Origin: Longimicrobium sp. | GTDB taxonomy: Bacteria; Gemmatimonadota; Gemmatimonadetes; Longimicrobiales; Longimicrobiaceae | Assembly: GCA_036377595.1 (NCBI GenBank) | Contig: DASUYB010000198.1 | Location: 57,249 to 121,248, forward strand | Reading direction: 5' to 3' | Length of the DNA: 64,000 bases | Shown: positions 51,142-61,517 of the stretch, in pieces | How the letters are laid out: each line of letters opens with the position of its first letter | How positions within the stretch are numbered: position 1 is the first letter of the stretch | Program-made: the position numbers and the translations under genes | Notes under the pieces: generated by a model | Seen by the model: only the letters and a program-made list of their open reading frames with translations | Told to the model about the DNA's origin: nothing | The model's database searches: none

Positions 51142-52071
51142 ATGTACGAGAAGATCGTGGTGGTGACGCGAAAGACGCGGCTGGAGGAACTGGTCGAGCG
51201 CTTCAACACGCGGGCGCAGGCGCAGTTCTACATCGAGCACGCCGGCGGCGACTTCGGCGCGTACGCGGACGAGCACGACGCCTACCGCCGCGCGCTGGCC
51301 GAGCTGCACCGCGCGCTGGAGCTGGGGATGCCGCGCCAGGTGCTCGACCGCGCGCTGGTGCCGACGTACACCTTCGGCCCGCACGACCTGGTCGTCACCG
51401 TCGGACAGGACGGGCTCGTGGCCAACGTGGCCAAGTACGTCGGCGCGCAGCCGCTGGTGGCGGTGAACCCCGATCCCGCGCGCTTCGACGGCATCCTTCT
51501 TCCCTTCGAGGTGAAGGAGTGCCGCCGCGCGGTCGAGGCGGTGCTGGAAGGGAAGGCGGCGGTGCGCGAGGTCACGCTCGCCGAGGCCCGGTTGGCCGAC
51601 GGGCAGCGGCTGCTGGCGTTCAACGACCTGTTCGTCGGCGCGCGCAGCCACGTCTCCGCGCGCTACCGCATCCGCGCGGGGAAGGTGGAGGAGGCGCAGT
51701 CGTCCAGCGGCGTGCTCGTCTCCACCGGCGCGGGGTCTACGGGGTGGATGTCGTCGGTGTTCAACATGGCGCGCGGCGTGGCCTCGCTCACCGGCGGCCG
51801 CGCGGGCGAGCCGGTGCGCATGGACTGGGAGGATTCGCGGCTGATGTACGCCGTGCGCGAGCCGTTCGTGAGCCGCCACTCCGCCGCCACGCTCGTGGCC
51901 GGATGGATCGCCGCGGGGGAGACGCTGATGCTGCAGTCGCAGATGCCGAGCGAGGGGGTGATCTTCAGCGACGGCGTGGAGAGCGACTTCCTGCGCTTCG
52001 AGTCCGGCGCCTTCGCGCGCATCGGCGCGGCGGAGCAGCGCGCGCGCCTCGTCGTCGGCGTGCGGCGATGA
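51142..52071 (+). CDS. NAD kinase-like protein
   Basis: 309 residues. The ATP-NAD kinase fold is recognisable: DLVVTVGQDGLVANVAKYVG replaces the usual GGDGT motif with GQDGL, FNDLFVGARSHVSARYRIRA replaces the NE motif with ND, and LVSTGAGSTGW is the conserved glycine motif. The last third has two stretches, AGETLMLQSQMPSEGVIFSD and GVESDFLRFESGAFARIGAA, in the place of the usual end. It might use NAD(H) or a related nucleotide. It overlaps the next gene by 4 nt (ATGA). Confidence 0.82.
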   Translation: MYEKIVVVTRKTRLEELVERFNTRAQAQFYIEHAGGDFGAYADEHDAYRRALAELHRALELGMPRQVLDRALVPTYTFGPHDLVVTVGQDGLVANVAKYVGAQPLVAVNPDPARFDGILLPFEVKECRRAVEAVLEGKAAVREVTLAEARLADGQRLLAFNDLFVGARSHVSARYRIRAGKVEEAQSSSGVLVSTGAGSTGWMSSVFNMARGVASLTGGRAGEPVRMDWEDSRLMYAVREPFVSRHSAATLVAGWIAAGETLMLQSQMPSEGVIFSDGVESDFLRFESGAFARIGAAEQRARLVVGVRR

Positions 52072-52748
52072 CGTCGACGGAGGCGGGCGAGATGGCGGCG
52101 CCGCGGCGCGAGCGTCCCGAAGTGACGGTGGACGTCGTCGTATTCACCCTTCTCGGCGGCGCGCTGCACGTGCTGCTGGTGCGGCGGGGGATCGAGCCGT
52201 TCCGGGGGCAGTGGGCGGTGCCCGGCGGCTTCCTCCTGGCGGACGAGTCGCTGGAGGCCGCGGCACTCCGCGAGCTGCGCGAGGAGACGGGCGTGGAGCA
52301 GGCCTTCCTCGAGCAGCTCTACACCTTCGGCGACCCCGGCCGCGACCCGCGCGGACGCGTGGTGACGGTGGCCTATTACGCGCTGATGGCGCCCGACGGG
52401 GTGGCGCCGCTGGTGTGGTCGGACGCGGCGGAGGCGCGCTGGTGGCCGCTGTCCGGGCTGCCGCAGCCGCTGGCGTTCGACCACGCGCGCATCGTGGAGG
52501 TGGCGCTCGCGCGGCTGCGCGGGAAGGTGGAGTACACCACCGTGGGATTCGAGCTGCTGCCACGCAAGTTCACGCTGGCGGAGCTGCAGACGGTGTACGA
52601 GGCCATCCTCGGCCAGCCGCTCGACAAGCGCAACTTCCGCCGCAAGATCGAGATGCTCGACGGGCTGGTCGCGCTGGACGAGTGGCGCCGCCCGCCCGCC
52701 GGCCGCCCCGCGCGCCTCTACGCCTTCCGCGCCGGGCCATCCCGGTAA
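52068..52748 (+). CDS. nrtR: NrtR-type Nudix repressor
   Basis: 226 residues. The first 140 residues are a Nudix domain: VVVFTLLGGALHVLLVRRGI, and the Nudix box GFLLADESLEAAALRELREE ending TGV has all canonical residues. A winged-helix domain follows, with YTTVGFELLPRKFTLAELQT and RNFRRKIEMLDGLVALDEWR. This is the NrtR architecture, in which an ADP-ribose-type ligand relieves repression of NAD-metabolism genes. Many NrtR proteins have lost catalytic residues; this one keeps the box. It is the last gene of the SPFH operon and probably acts at the dyads 50115-50161. Confidence 0.88.
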   Translation: MTSTEAGEMAAPRRERPEVTVDVVVFTLLGGALHVLLVRRGIEPFRGQWAVPGGFLLADESLEAAALRELREETGVEQAFLEQLYTFGDPGRDPRGRVVTVAYYALMAPDGVAPLVWSDAAEARWWPLSGLPQPLAFDHARIVEVALARLRGKVEYTTVGFELLPRKFTLAELQTVYEAILGQPLDKRNFRRKIEMLDGLVALDEWRRPPAGRPARLYAFRAGPSR

Positions 52749-52754
52749 CGCTGA

Positions 52755-52813
52755 TTTCACCCAGAGCCACGGAGGAACCATCTTCCCGCGGCTCTGCGTC
52801 TCCAGGTGGGCCA
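52755..52813. repeat. Short inverted repeat with CCACGGAGG/CTCTGCGTCTCC
   Basis: TTCACCCAGAGCCACGGAGG and the following CGCGGCTCTGCGTCTCCAGG form an imperfect hairpin resembling the CGCAGAGG and CGCGGAGA families. It separates the NrtR gene and the convergent HigA-like gene. Confidence 0.5.
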
Positions 52814-52818
52814 GTCTT

Positions 52819-53157
52819 TCAGACCACCACCTTTTCCGCCATCGGCTCCGGCGCGTCGGAGAAGCCGAGGAGGCGCAGCTCACCGCTGGGGAAGCGCGCG
52901 GTGATCTCCAACTCGCCACCGAGCGCCTCGATGTAGCGGCGGAGGGTGCTCAGGTACATGTCCGCGCGCTTCTCCAGCTGCGAGATGTTGGCCTGCGTGG
53001 TGCCGAGCGCGGCCGCCATCTCCTGCTGCGTCTTCTCGCGCGCCTGACGCAGCTCGTGCAGCGGGATCTCGAGCAGCATCTGCAGGCTGCGCTCCTGCGC
53101 CCGCTCGCGCGCCTCGGGGCTCATGCGGGCCCTCAGTTCAGCATACTTCTTCGCCAT
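52819..53157 (-). CDS. HigA-type XRE antitoxin
   Basis: 112 residues: charged N-terminus (AKKYAELRARMSPEARERAQ), then a helix-turn-helix (TQQEMAAALGTTQANISQLE, KRADMYLSTLRRYIEALGGE) and a short C-terminal strand region ELEITARFPSGELRLLGF. It probably neutralises the toxin and represses the operon. Unlike most pairs, the toxin gene comes first, and the two genes overlap by 25 nt. ATG at 53157. Confidence 0.88.
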   Translation of the reverse strand: MAKKYAELRARMSPEARERAQERSLQMLLEIPLHELRQAREKTQQEMAAALGTTQANISQLEKRADMYLSTLRRYIEALGGELEITARFPSGELRLLGFSDAPEPMAEKVVV

Positions 53158-53513
53158 TGCTCGTCCTCCAGCGCAAGTTCGCGCAGGTGCATGTCGTACA
53201 GGGCGTCGGCGATCGGGACGTACTGGTCGTACCAGCGGTCGTCGCCCGTCTTGTCGCCGCCGATGAGGAGCATGGCCACGCGTCGCGGGTCGAAAGCGTA
53301 CAGGACCCGGAACGGCCGGCCGCGATGCTGCACGCGAAGCTCGCGCATGTGGCCATGGCGCGAACCCCTGACTCCGGAGCTGTGTGGAAAGGGCAGCCGC
53401 GGCCCCGCCAACTCCAGCAGCCTCACCGACGAGTCGATCGACTCCTGCTCGTCTTCGTCCAGCGAGTTCCACCACTCCTCGAATTCGTCGGTGTACTCGA
53501 CCTCGAAGCACAT
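53133..53513 (-). CDS. HigB/RelE-type toxin
   Basis: 126 residues from ATG 53513, with AGGAGCGG upstream; an ATG-like start further out adds 13 residues. VEYTDEFEEWWNSLDEDEQE, LPFPHSSGVRGSRHGHMREL, RPFRVLYAFDPRRVAMLLIG and KTGDDRWYDQYVPIADALYD are the HigB/Gp49-type pattern. Such toxins cleave mRNA at the ribosome. The gene order toxin then antitoxin is characteristic of higBA. Its promoter is described separately. Confidence 0.88.
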   Translation of the reverse strand: MCFEVEYTDEFEEWWNSLDEDEQESIDSSVRLLELAGPRLPFPHSSGVRGSRHGHMRELRVQHRGRPFRVLYAFDPRRVAMLLIGGDKTGDDRWYDQYVPIADALYDMHLRELALEDEQWRRSMLN

Positions 53514-53538
53514 GCAACCGCTCCTGGTCTTGAGGTGA

Positions 53539-53567
53539 AGGATAATCGCCACCTTCTATAACGTCAA
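53539..53567 (-). promoter_or_regulatory. Probable promoter of the higBA-type operon
   Basis: On the minus strand, TTGACG (53567-53562) and TATCCT (53544-53539) are separated by 17 nt. The toxin start lies 26 nt after the -10 box. Confidence 0.55.
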
Positions 53568-53728
53568 GCTTATTCGCCCGACAGCACCGCACGAAGCGGC
53601 TCGGCAGGATAAACGAGTCGTTAGGGCTTGAAAAGGATGTTGATTCTGTGGAAATCTTGAGGGAAACCACACGCGCCAGCGCTGAACCAACCCGGTTCAG
53701 CGGTGGCGCGATGTGGATGTTCTGGCGG

Positions 53729-54295
53729 CTACTGGAGCGCCTGCCGCACCTTCTCCGCGAGGACGCGGGTCATCAGCGGGAGGGCGGCGATCTCGTCGAC
53801 GTCGGCCTGGTGGGCGCTCCAGGCGGTGTCGTAGCGGTCGACCACGGACTGGATGCGGCGCGGGCCCATCCCCTGCACCCGCTCCAGCATCGAGGCCAGG
53901 CGCTCGCGCTCCAGCAGCAGGCCGATGGCCTCGGGGTCCGAGGTGTCGTGGCCGCGCTCGCGGAGATGGTCGAGGAACGCCAGCCAGTCCTCGTGCCCCC
54001 ACCCCGCCGGCCGCGCGGTGACGAACGCGCGCAGGTCGGCCTTCAGGTCGGGCCCCTTCTTCCGCCGCTCGAACCCGGCGGCACCCAGGTTCCCCGGCTT
54101 CCGCGCCTTCGCGTCTTTCTTCTTCTTCGCCGGCTCGCGCGGCTTCGCCGCGGCGGCGCGGCGCGCGCGGGGCGACAGCGTGTCGGCGGCGACCTCGGGC
54201 GGGTCGGCGGGCGAGGGGGCCACGTGCGCGGCCGCCGGGTCCACGCCCATCTTCGCGGGGGCTTCGGCGGCGCCCGCCGCGCTCTTCTTCGGCAT
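53729..54295 (-). CDS. Helix-hairpin-helix-like protein with basic N-terminus
   Basis: 188 residues. The first 90 are low-complexity with Lys/Arg/Ala/Pro (AKKKKDAKARKPGN), resembling a nucleic-acid-binding tail. The C-terminal part has SMLERVQGMGPRRIQSVVDR followed by YDTAWSAHQADVDEIAALPL, the pattern of tandem helix-hairpin-helix units in DNA repair and ligase proteins. It probably binds DNA non-specifically. It is 29 nt from the glgB gene, on the same strand. No nuclease motif seen. Confidence 0.7.
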   Translation of the reverse strand: MPKKSAAGAAEAPAKMGVDPAAAHVAPSPADPPEVAADTLSPRARRAAAAKPREPAKKKKDAKARKPGNLGAAGFERRKKGPDLKADLRAFVTARPAGWGHEDWLAFLDHLRERGHDTSDPEAIGLLLERERLASMLERVQGMGPRRIQSVVDRYDTAWSAHQADVDEIAALPLMTRVLAEKVRQALQ

Positions 54296-54324
54296 CGTCT
54301 CGTTTCTCGTTCGTCAGGGGTCCG

Positions 54325-56535
<2,211 letters not shown>

Positions 56536-56928
56536 CAGGTCCACGAGGATCGGGCGCCGCGCGTGGGGCGGCGCGCGGTCAGCCAGCCGGAAGATGCATA
56601 CGAAGCCGCGCCGACGCGCCTGCGAACGGCGTGCCGCGCGGGTAGATCTGCCGCGGGCGCCAAAGTACACGGCGTGCGGTGACGGGGCGAGGTCGGGAGA
56701 TCGTGATGCCGTCTCGACGCGTCGCCGCTCGCCGCCGCGATTCCGCCGCTCGGGTGACGCGAGGGGCCGCTCGCCGGACGAGTGATGTGAGGCGGTGGCG
56801 GTTCCCCGCAGATTCCAGTCTCCCGTGATGGGTCGAGCCCGCGCCGTCTGGACGTGGGGAACAATGCCGCTAAGTTCGCAGGGTGATGAGGGATGAAGCT
56901 CGCGGAGACCTGGAGGCGCGGAGCCGCG
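56536..56928. other. Divergent promoter region of glgB and the LytS-like gene
   Basis: No gene is supported in this 390-nt gap. The last 35 nt (CTCGCGGAGACCTGGAGGCG and following) resemble the left arm of the CGCGGAGA family, so the kinase start region may overlap a repeat remnant. Confidence 0.5.
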
Positions 56929-58134
56929 ATGTTCTGTGATGACGACGACGATCCGCCCGAGGGAGAGCGGAATCTCCCACAGGACGTAGCACCGGGAGAT
57001 CCGAACGCGCCGGTGACGGCGTCGGGCGCGGTGGCGGACGCGTTCCGCGCGGCGCCGCGCTCGGCCAAGCTCTACTTCCTGGGCGCGGGGCTGTACATCG
57101 CGGGGATCACGGCGTGGATCGCGCTGTCGCGGCGCGACGCGCTGCTGCAGGCGCCGGTGTGGGCGGCGCTGCTGGGCGGCGGCTCGGGGGTGGTGCTGGG
57201 GATGGCGGTCGCCCTCTCGCGCGTTGCGCAGGGCGACCGCTGGCGCCAGCGCTTCAAGTGGGGGATCGCGCCCAAGCGGCTGACCGAGATGCTGCTGGCG
57301 CTGCCGCTGCTGGCCTTCCTCTCCGGCTCTGCCGCCGCCGCGGCGACGATCGTGATCGCCGGGGCGGCGTGGAAGGAGCCGTGGCTGCTGCTGGCCGCCG
57401 CGGCCACGCTGTTCGTGGTGCTGGCGTCGGGGAAGCTGCTGTCCGACAGCACGCGCTACATGTTCTTCCACGCGCGCGAGCAGGCGGCCGCGGCCGGCCG
57501 CGCGCGCGCCGAGGCGGCGGACGCACAGCTGGCCGCGCTGCAGGCGCAGGTGCATCCGCACTTCCTGTTCAACGCGCTGAACACCATCGCCGCGCTGGTG
57601 CGGACGGACCCGCGCGCGGCCGAGGCGACCACGGAGAACCTGGCGCGCGTCCTCCGCCGCACCTTGGACCGCACACGCCGCACCGACTGCACCGTGGAGG
57701 ACGAGATCGACTTCCTGCGTGCCTGGCTGTCGGTGGAGCGCGCGCGCTTCGGCGCGCGGCTGCGGGTGGACTTCGAGGTCGACCCCGCCGCGGAGCCGCT
57801 GCGCATCCCCACCATGACGCTGCAGCCGCTGGTGGAGAACTCGCTGAAGCACGGCATCGCGGGGAAGCTCGAGGGCGGCCGCGTGACCGTCCGCGTGGGC
57901 GGCGACGACGGGCGGCTGCGGCTGGAGGTGGAGGACGACGGCGCCGGCTTTCCGCGCGAGCCGCGCGAGGGCACGGGATTGACGAACCTGCGCCGCCGCC
58001 TGGAGACGATCTACGGCGGCGCCGCCGAGCTGCGCGTGGAGCGCCCGCCCCACGGCGCGCGCGTGGTGGTGGAGCTGCCGGCGTCGCCCGGCCGGAACGG
58101 GAGTGGAGGCGAGCCGGCGCCGAACTCGGGGTGA
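56929..58134 (+). CDS. LytS-type sensor histidine kinase
   Basis: 401 residues from ATG 56929; an ATG at 56893 would add 12 residues encoded by a repeat-like stretch. Four membrane segments lie near 45-190. The His-kinase box AQVHPHFLFNALNTIAALVR (His211) and the ATPase domain with QPLVENSLKHGIAGKLEGG, DDGAGF and GTGLTNLRRRLE follow. This is the LytS/YehU-type kinase that partners with LytTR response regulators; the regulator gene is 310 nt downstream. The stimulus is unknown. Confidence 0.92.
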   Translation: MFCDDDDDPPEGERNLPQDVAPGDPNAPVTASGAVADAFRAAPRSAKLYFLGAGLYIAGITAWIALSRRDALLQAPVWAALLGGGSGVVLGMAVALSRVAQGDRWRQRFKWGIAPKRLTEMLLALPLLAFLSGSAAAAATIVIAGAAWKEPWLLLAAAATLFVVLASGKLLSDSTRYMFFHAREQAAAAGRARAEAADAQLAALQAQVHPHFLFNALNTIAALVRTDPRAAEATTENLARVLRRTLDRTRRTDCTVEDEIDFLRAWLSVERARFGARLRVDFEVDPAAEPLRIPTMTLQPLVENSLKHGIAGKLEGGRVTVRVGGDDGRLRLEVEDDGAGFPREPREGTGLTNLRRRLETIYGGAAELRVERPPHGARVVVELPASPGRNGSGGEPAPNSG

Positions 58135-58169
58135 AGGCTCGTGCATTGATACCGGCTTCTGCGCGGCCG

Positions 58170-58240
58170 CGGTGGGCCCCTCCCCCGCGCTGCGCAGGGG
58201 AGGGGAGAACTCAGCGCGGCGCAAGCGCTTGCGTGAGGGA
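58170..58240. repeat. CCCCTCCCCC/GGGGAGGGG repeat
   Basis: GGGCCCCTCCCCCGCGCTGC followed by GCAGGGGAGGGGAGAACTCA and a tail GCGCAAGCGCTTGCGTGAG resembles the third hairpin of 45893-46213. It separates the kinase and regulator genes. Confidence 0.65.
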
Positions 58241-58444
58241 TGCGCGCCCGGAGGGCCGGGACGCCGCCGCGCGCGCGCCCTCGCCGACGATCCGCGTGGA
58301 TGCTGGGCGCGGCGGTGGCCCGGCGCCGTTGGCCACAGTTGTATCGTGGCCTACGGCGCGCGCAGCCCGTTTGGGCGTCTCAGCGCCCAACACGCCCGAA
58401 CCCCGCAGTTTTCCTTTCTCTTCTTCCGATCGAAAAAACCGACG

Positions 58445-59197
58445 ATGCGCGTGCTGGTGGTGGACGACGAGCCGGCGGCCCGGCGCCGCCTGGCGCTGAT
58501 GCTGGAGGAGCTCGACGAGGAGGTCGTGGGCGAGGCCGCCAACGGCGTGGAGGCGCTGGAGATGGCGCGCGAGCGGCGCGCCGACCTCCTGCTGCTGGAC
58601 ATCGAGATGCCCGAGGTGGACGGCTTCGACGTGGCGCGCCACCTGGCCCCGCCGCGCCCGCTCCTCGTCTTCCAGACGGCGTACGACGAGTACGCGCTGC
58701 GCGCCTTCGAGCACGCGGCGCTGGACTACCTGGTGAAGCCCGTCACGCTCGACGGGCTGCGGCGGGCGCTGGGCCGCGCGCGCGAGCGGCTGGAGGCGCC
58801 CGCCCGACCGGCCGTCGACGCCGAGGTGCTGCGCGGCCTCCGCGCCTCCGTTCCCGGGCAGGCGCCCCGCCGCCCCCGCCTGCTGGTGCGCGAGGGACGC
58901 GGACACCGCCTCGTTGCCTTCGACGCCATCACCCGCTTCGCGGCCGACGAGGGGCTCGTGTACGCGCACCTGGTCGGCGGCGAGAAGCGGCTGACCGACT
59001 ACACCCTGGCCGAGCTGGAGGAGCGCGCCGGCGAGGCCTTCGTGCGCGCCAGCCGCGGCGAGCTGGTGAACGCCGAGGCGGTGGAGCGCATCGTCCGCAA
59101 CGGCGACGGGAGCGCCACGCTGGGGCTGCGCGGCGGCGCCAGCGTGCACGTGAGCCGCCGCCGCGCGCCCGACGTGTGGGCGCGGCTGGAGGCGTAG
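58445..59197 (+). CDS. LytTR-family response regulator
   Basis: 250 residues. Receiver domain: VLVVDDEPAARRRL, phosphoacceptor Asp52 in LLLLDIEMPEVDGFDVA, and Lys in DYLVKPVTLDGL. The LytTR DNA-binding domain follows with RPRLLVREGRGHRLVAFDAI, RFAADEGLVYAHLVGGEKRL and FVRASRGELVNAEAVERIV. It is the output partner of the LytS-type kinase. ATG at 58445. A longer frame upstream is not receiver-like. Confidence 0.94.
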   Translation: MRVLVVDDEPAARRRLALMLEELDEEVVGEAANGVEALEMARERRADLLLLDIEMPEVDGFDVARHLAPPRPLLVFQTAYDEYALRAFEHAALDYLVKPVTLDGLRRALGRARERLEAPARPAVDAEVLRGLRASVPGQAPRRPRLLVREGRGHRLVAFDAITRFAADEGLVYAHLVGGEKRLTDYTLAELEERAGEAFVRASRGELVNAEAVERIVRNGDGSATLGLRGGASVHVSRRRAPDVWARLEA

Positions 59198-59519
59198 CGG
59201 GCCTCACGTCACCTCTGGCGGGTGTCTCCTTTCCGCCGGGCCGCGCGTTGTAGGGGCGCCCCGGTCCTGCGGTGTCATCCCGGCCGAGGCGATCGAGGGA
59301 GACGAAGCCCGAGACGGCGACCCGATCCGCGCCGCGCGTTGTAACTGCTTGCGGCGCAGAGAGCTATGCCCGTCCAGATGCGGCCGTGATGGTCCGCGTT
59401 GTGCGGACGGGCGAGAGGTCCGGAACGCTTCGGAGGCACGCGCTCCCAAGCGCCGCACGTCCACGCACCGGGGGACGGCGGCGCGCCCCGCAACGGCTCC
59501 CGGGAGAGGTGACGCAACG
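59198..59519. other. Gene-free gap before the lipoprotein gene
   Basis: No gene is recognised in this 322-nt gap. It holds a stretch with GTCATCCCGGCCGAGGCGAT near 59273, which resembles the start of the GTCATCCTGAGG family, so it may carry a degenerate copy of that element. A GGGAGAGG site stands just before the ATG at 59520. Confidence 0.45.
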
Positions 59520-60641
59520 ATGTGGAAGTGGATCGGCGCCGCGGCGCTGCTGGCGGTGGCCGCGTGCAACTCCAACCCGTTCGACGGGCTGGAGATCGAC
59601 GTTCCCGGCGCGGCGGTGTTCGCCATGACCAACCAGCCGGGCAACGCCGTGGTCATGTACCTGCGCGACATCAACGGGGGCCTGACCACCGGCGTGGCCT
59701 ACCCCACCGGCGGCGCGGGGACGAACGCCAGCCTGGGCTCGCAGGGCGCCGTGGCAGTCACCATCGACGGCGCGTGGGTGCTGGCGGCCAACGCGGCCAG
59801 CAACGACGTCAGCGTGTTCCGCGTGCACCTGGACTCGCTGGAGCTCGTCGGCCGCACGCCGTCGGGCGGCACCAGGCCGGTGAGCATCGCCGTCCGCGGG
59901 GTGCTGGTGTACGTGCTGAACGCCGGCGGGGCGGGAAACATCACCGGCTTCCGGCTCACCAGCACGGGGCTGACCGCGATCGAGGGCTCCACGCGGGCGC
60001 TGAGCGGCGCGGCCGACCCGCAGCCCGCGCAGGTGGGCTTCTCGCCCGACGGCACGCGGCTGGTGGTGACCGAGAAGGCCACCAACAAGATCGACATCTA
60101 CACCGTGAACGCCGACGGCACCGTCTCCGGGCCCACGGTGAACAACTCCACCGGGGTGACCCCCTTCGGGTTCGGCTTCTCGCCGGTGACGGGCGTGCTG
60201 CTCGTGTCCAACGCCAACGCGCCGGGCGGCACGCCGGTGCCGGACGGCAGCTCGGTCACGGAGTACACGCTGGACACCACCAACCACATCAGCGTGCTCA
60301 GCGGCCCCGTCGGCACCACCGAGACGGCGGCATGCTGGACGGTGGTCACGCCCGACGGGCGGGTGACCTTCGTCTCCAACACCGGCAGCAGCAGCATCAG
60401 CGCCTTCCGGCTGTTCGAGGGGCTCACCCTGGTCACGCCGGACGGGAAGACGGCCACCACGGGGCCCGCGGGCGCCATGCCGGCGGAGCTGGCGATCACC
60501 AGCGACGGCGCCACGCTCTACGTGCTGAACACGGGGATCGGCACGATCCGCGGCTACCGCGTGAGCAGCACCGGCTCGCTGACGCAGGTCACCGAGGTCA
60601 CCGGCCTTCCCATCAACTCGTACGGCATGGCCGCGAACTGA
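59520..60641 (+). CDS. Beta-propeller lipoprotein, lactonase-like
   Basis: 373 residues with a lipoprotein signal (GAAALLAVAACNS, lipobox with Cys16). The mature part consists of about seven repeats of 45-50 residues with patterns such as SPDGTRLVVTEKATNKIDIY and DGATLYVLNTGIGTIRGYRV, as in YVTN and 6-phosphogluconolactonase-type propellers. A DGA(S/T)-type loop recurs at each blade. Probably outer-membrane or periplasmic, with a binding or scaffolding role; lactonase activity cannot be inferred. Confidence 0.85.
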   Translation: MWKWIGAAALLAVAACNSNPFDGLEIDVPGAAVFAMTNQPGNAVVMYLRDINGGLTTGVAYPTGGAGTNASLGSQGAVAVTIDGAWVLAANAASNDVSVFRVHLDSLELVGRTPSGGTRPVSIAVRGVLVYVLNAGGAGNITGFRLTSTGLTAIEGSTRALSGAADPQPAQVGFSPDGTRLVVTEKATNKIDIYTVNADGTVSGPTVNNSTGVTPFGFGFSPVTGVLLVSNANAPGGTPVPDGSSVTEYTLDTTNHISVLSGPVGTTETAACWTVVTPDGRVTFVSNTGSSSISAFRLFEGLTLVTPDGKTATTGPAGAMPAELAITSDGATLYVLNTGIGTIRGYRVSSTGSLTQVTEVTGLPINSYGMAAN

Positions 60642-61104
60642 TCGTTCGGGGGATGAAGAGAAGCCGCCCCTCCCGCACCACCCGCCCGGCCATGTAGACG
60701 CCGACGAGCGACGCCAGCGCGCTGATCACCACGCCCGCGCCCGCCAGGTCGGTGATGCGCCCGGTCACCATCCCCACGATCCCGCCGCCCACGCCCAGCA
60801 GCCCGATCGCCCCGCCGAAGAGCACGCCCAGGGTGGCGTTCAGGCCGTTGAACCAGAGGGCGCGGCTCTGCAGCGCGCGCCGGTGCGCCGCCTCCTGCTC
60901 GGTGAGCCGGAGAAAGCGCTCCGTGACCCCGGAGTGCAGGCGCTCGAGCAGGCGAAGCTCGCGCGCCGGCGGCATGGGGCTGTGATAGGTGAGGGTGTGG
61001 GTCTGGACCTGCGTGAGCTGGACCGTGGCGGTCCCGGCGGCGGGGAGCGTGGGCTGCGCGGCGGCGCGCTGGAGCGCGGTGTGGCTACGGGCTGCTCTTC
61101 CCAT
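60613..61104 (-). CDS. DUF2335-like membrane protein
   Basis: 163 residues from ATG 61104. HSPMPPARELRLLERLHSGV and RFLRLTEQEAAHRRALQSRA match the helical N-terminus of the DUF2335 family, followed by two membrane segments (FNGLNATLGVLFGGAIGLLG and LAGAGVVISALASLVGVYMA) and a short tail. It overlaps the 76-residue gene by 20 nt and is convergent with the lipoprotein gene by 29 nt. Families of this type are enriched near mobile and stress-response genes; the role is unknown. Confidence 0.75.
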   Translation of the reverse strand: MGRAARSHTALQRAAAQPTLPAAGTATVQLTQVQTHTLTYHSPMPPARELRLLERLHSGVTERFLRLTEQEAAHRRALQSRALWFNGLNATLGVLFGGAIGLLGVGGGIVGMVTGRITDLAGAGVVISALASLVGVYMAGRVVREGRLLFIPRTISSRPCRTS

Positions 61105-61315
61105 TGAAGGTTCCACGGAGCTCCGCCGAGAGTTTGTCCCATGCACGCCGCTGGTCGCCCGCCAGCGCTTCCCAGTCCGAGATCAGTGCGGCCGCATCGT
61201 CGAGCGGCGGCTCGGGCCATCCCACCGGAGCGGGCGACAGCGCGCCCAGGTCCAGCGCCCGGGCCATGCCGCGCACGAAGGCGCCCGGGTCGGGGAGGTA
61301 GTCTTTGATGCGCAT
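61085..61315 (-). CDS. Hypothetical 76-residue protein upstream of the DUF2335-like gene
   Basis: MRIKDYLPDPGAFVRGMARA starts the protein, with AAAGGCGGA upstream of ATG 61315. The rest is acidic-helical (DDAAALISDWEALAGDQRRA, WDKLSAELRG). No family recognised. The 20-nt overlap with the DUF2335-like gene suggests a two-gene unit, possibly a small binding partner of the membrane protein. Confidence 0.65.
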   Translation of the reverse strand: MRIKDYLPDPGAFVRGMARALDLGALSPAPVGWPEPPLDDAAALISDWEALAGDQRRAWDKLSAELRGTFNGKSSP

Positions 61316-61363
61316 TGGTCCGCCTTTGAACCGGTGCCTGAGACCCGCTTCGAGCGCGTGTAC

Positions 61364-61390
61364 TTTGTATAGACGAAGATCCTGCGTCAA
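61364..61390 (-). promoter_or_regulatory. Possible promoter of the two-gene minus-strand unit
   Basis: On the minus strand TTGACG (61390-61385) is followed by TATACA and TACAAA at 13 and 15 nt spacing. The AT-rich -10 region is distinct, but the spacing is short, so the exact boxes are uncertain. Confidence 0.3.
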
Positions 61391-61517
61391 GGGGTAAACT
61401 GAACGGAGTACCAAAGAGGCCACGGGTGGCCCGCATCGTGCTTGTCCAACCACGGAATCGCGCCTGCGCGGCCATCGCGCGCGGCCTTCCTGCTCCAACC
61501 TCTGACGAGCGAAGCGG

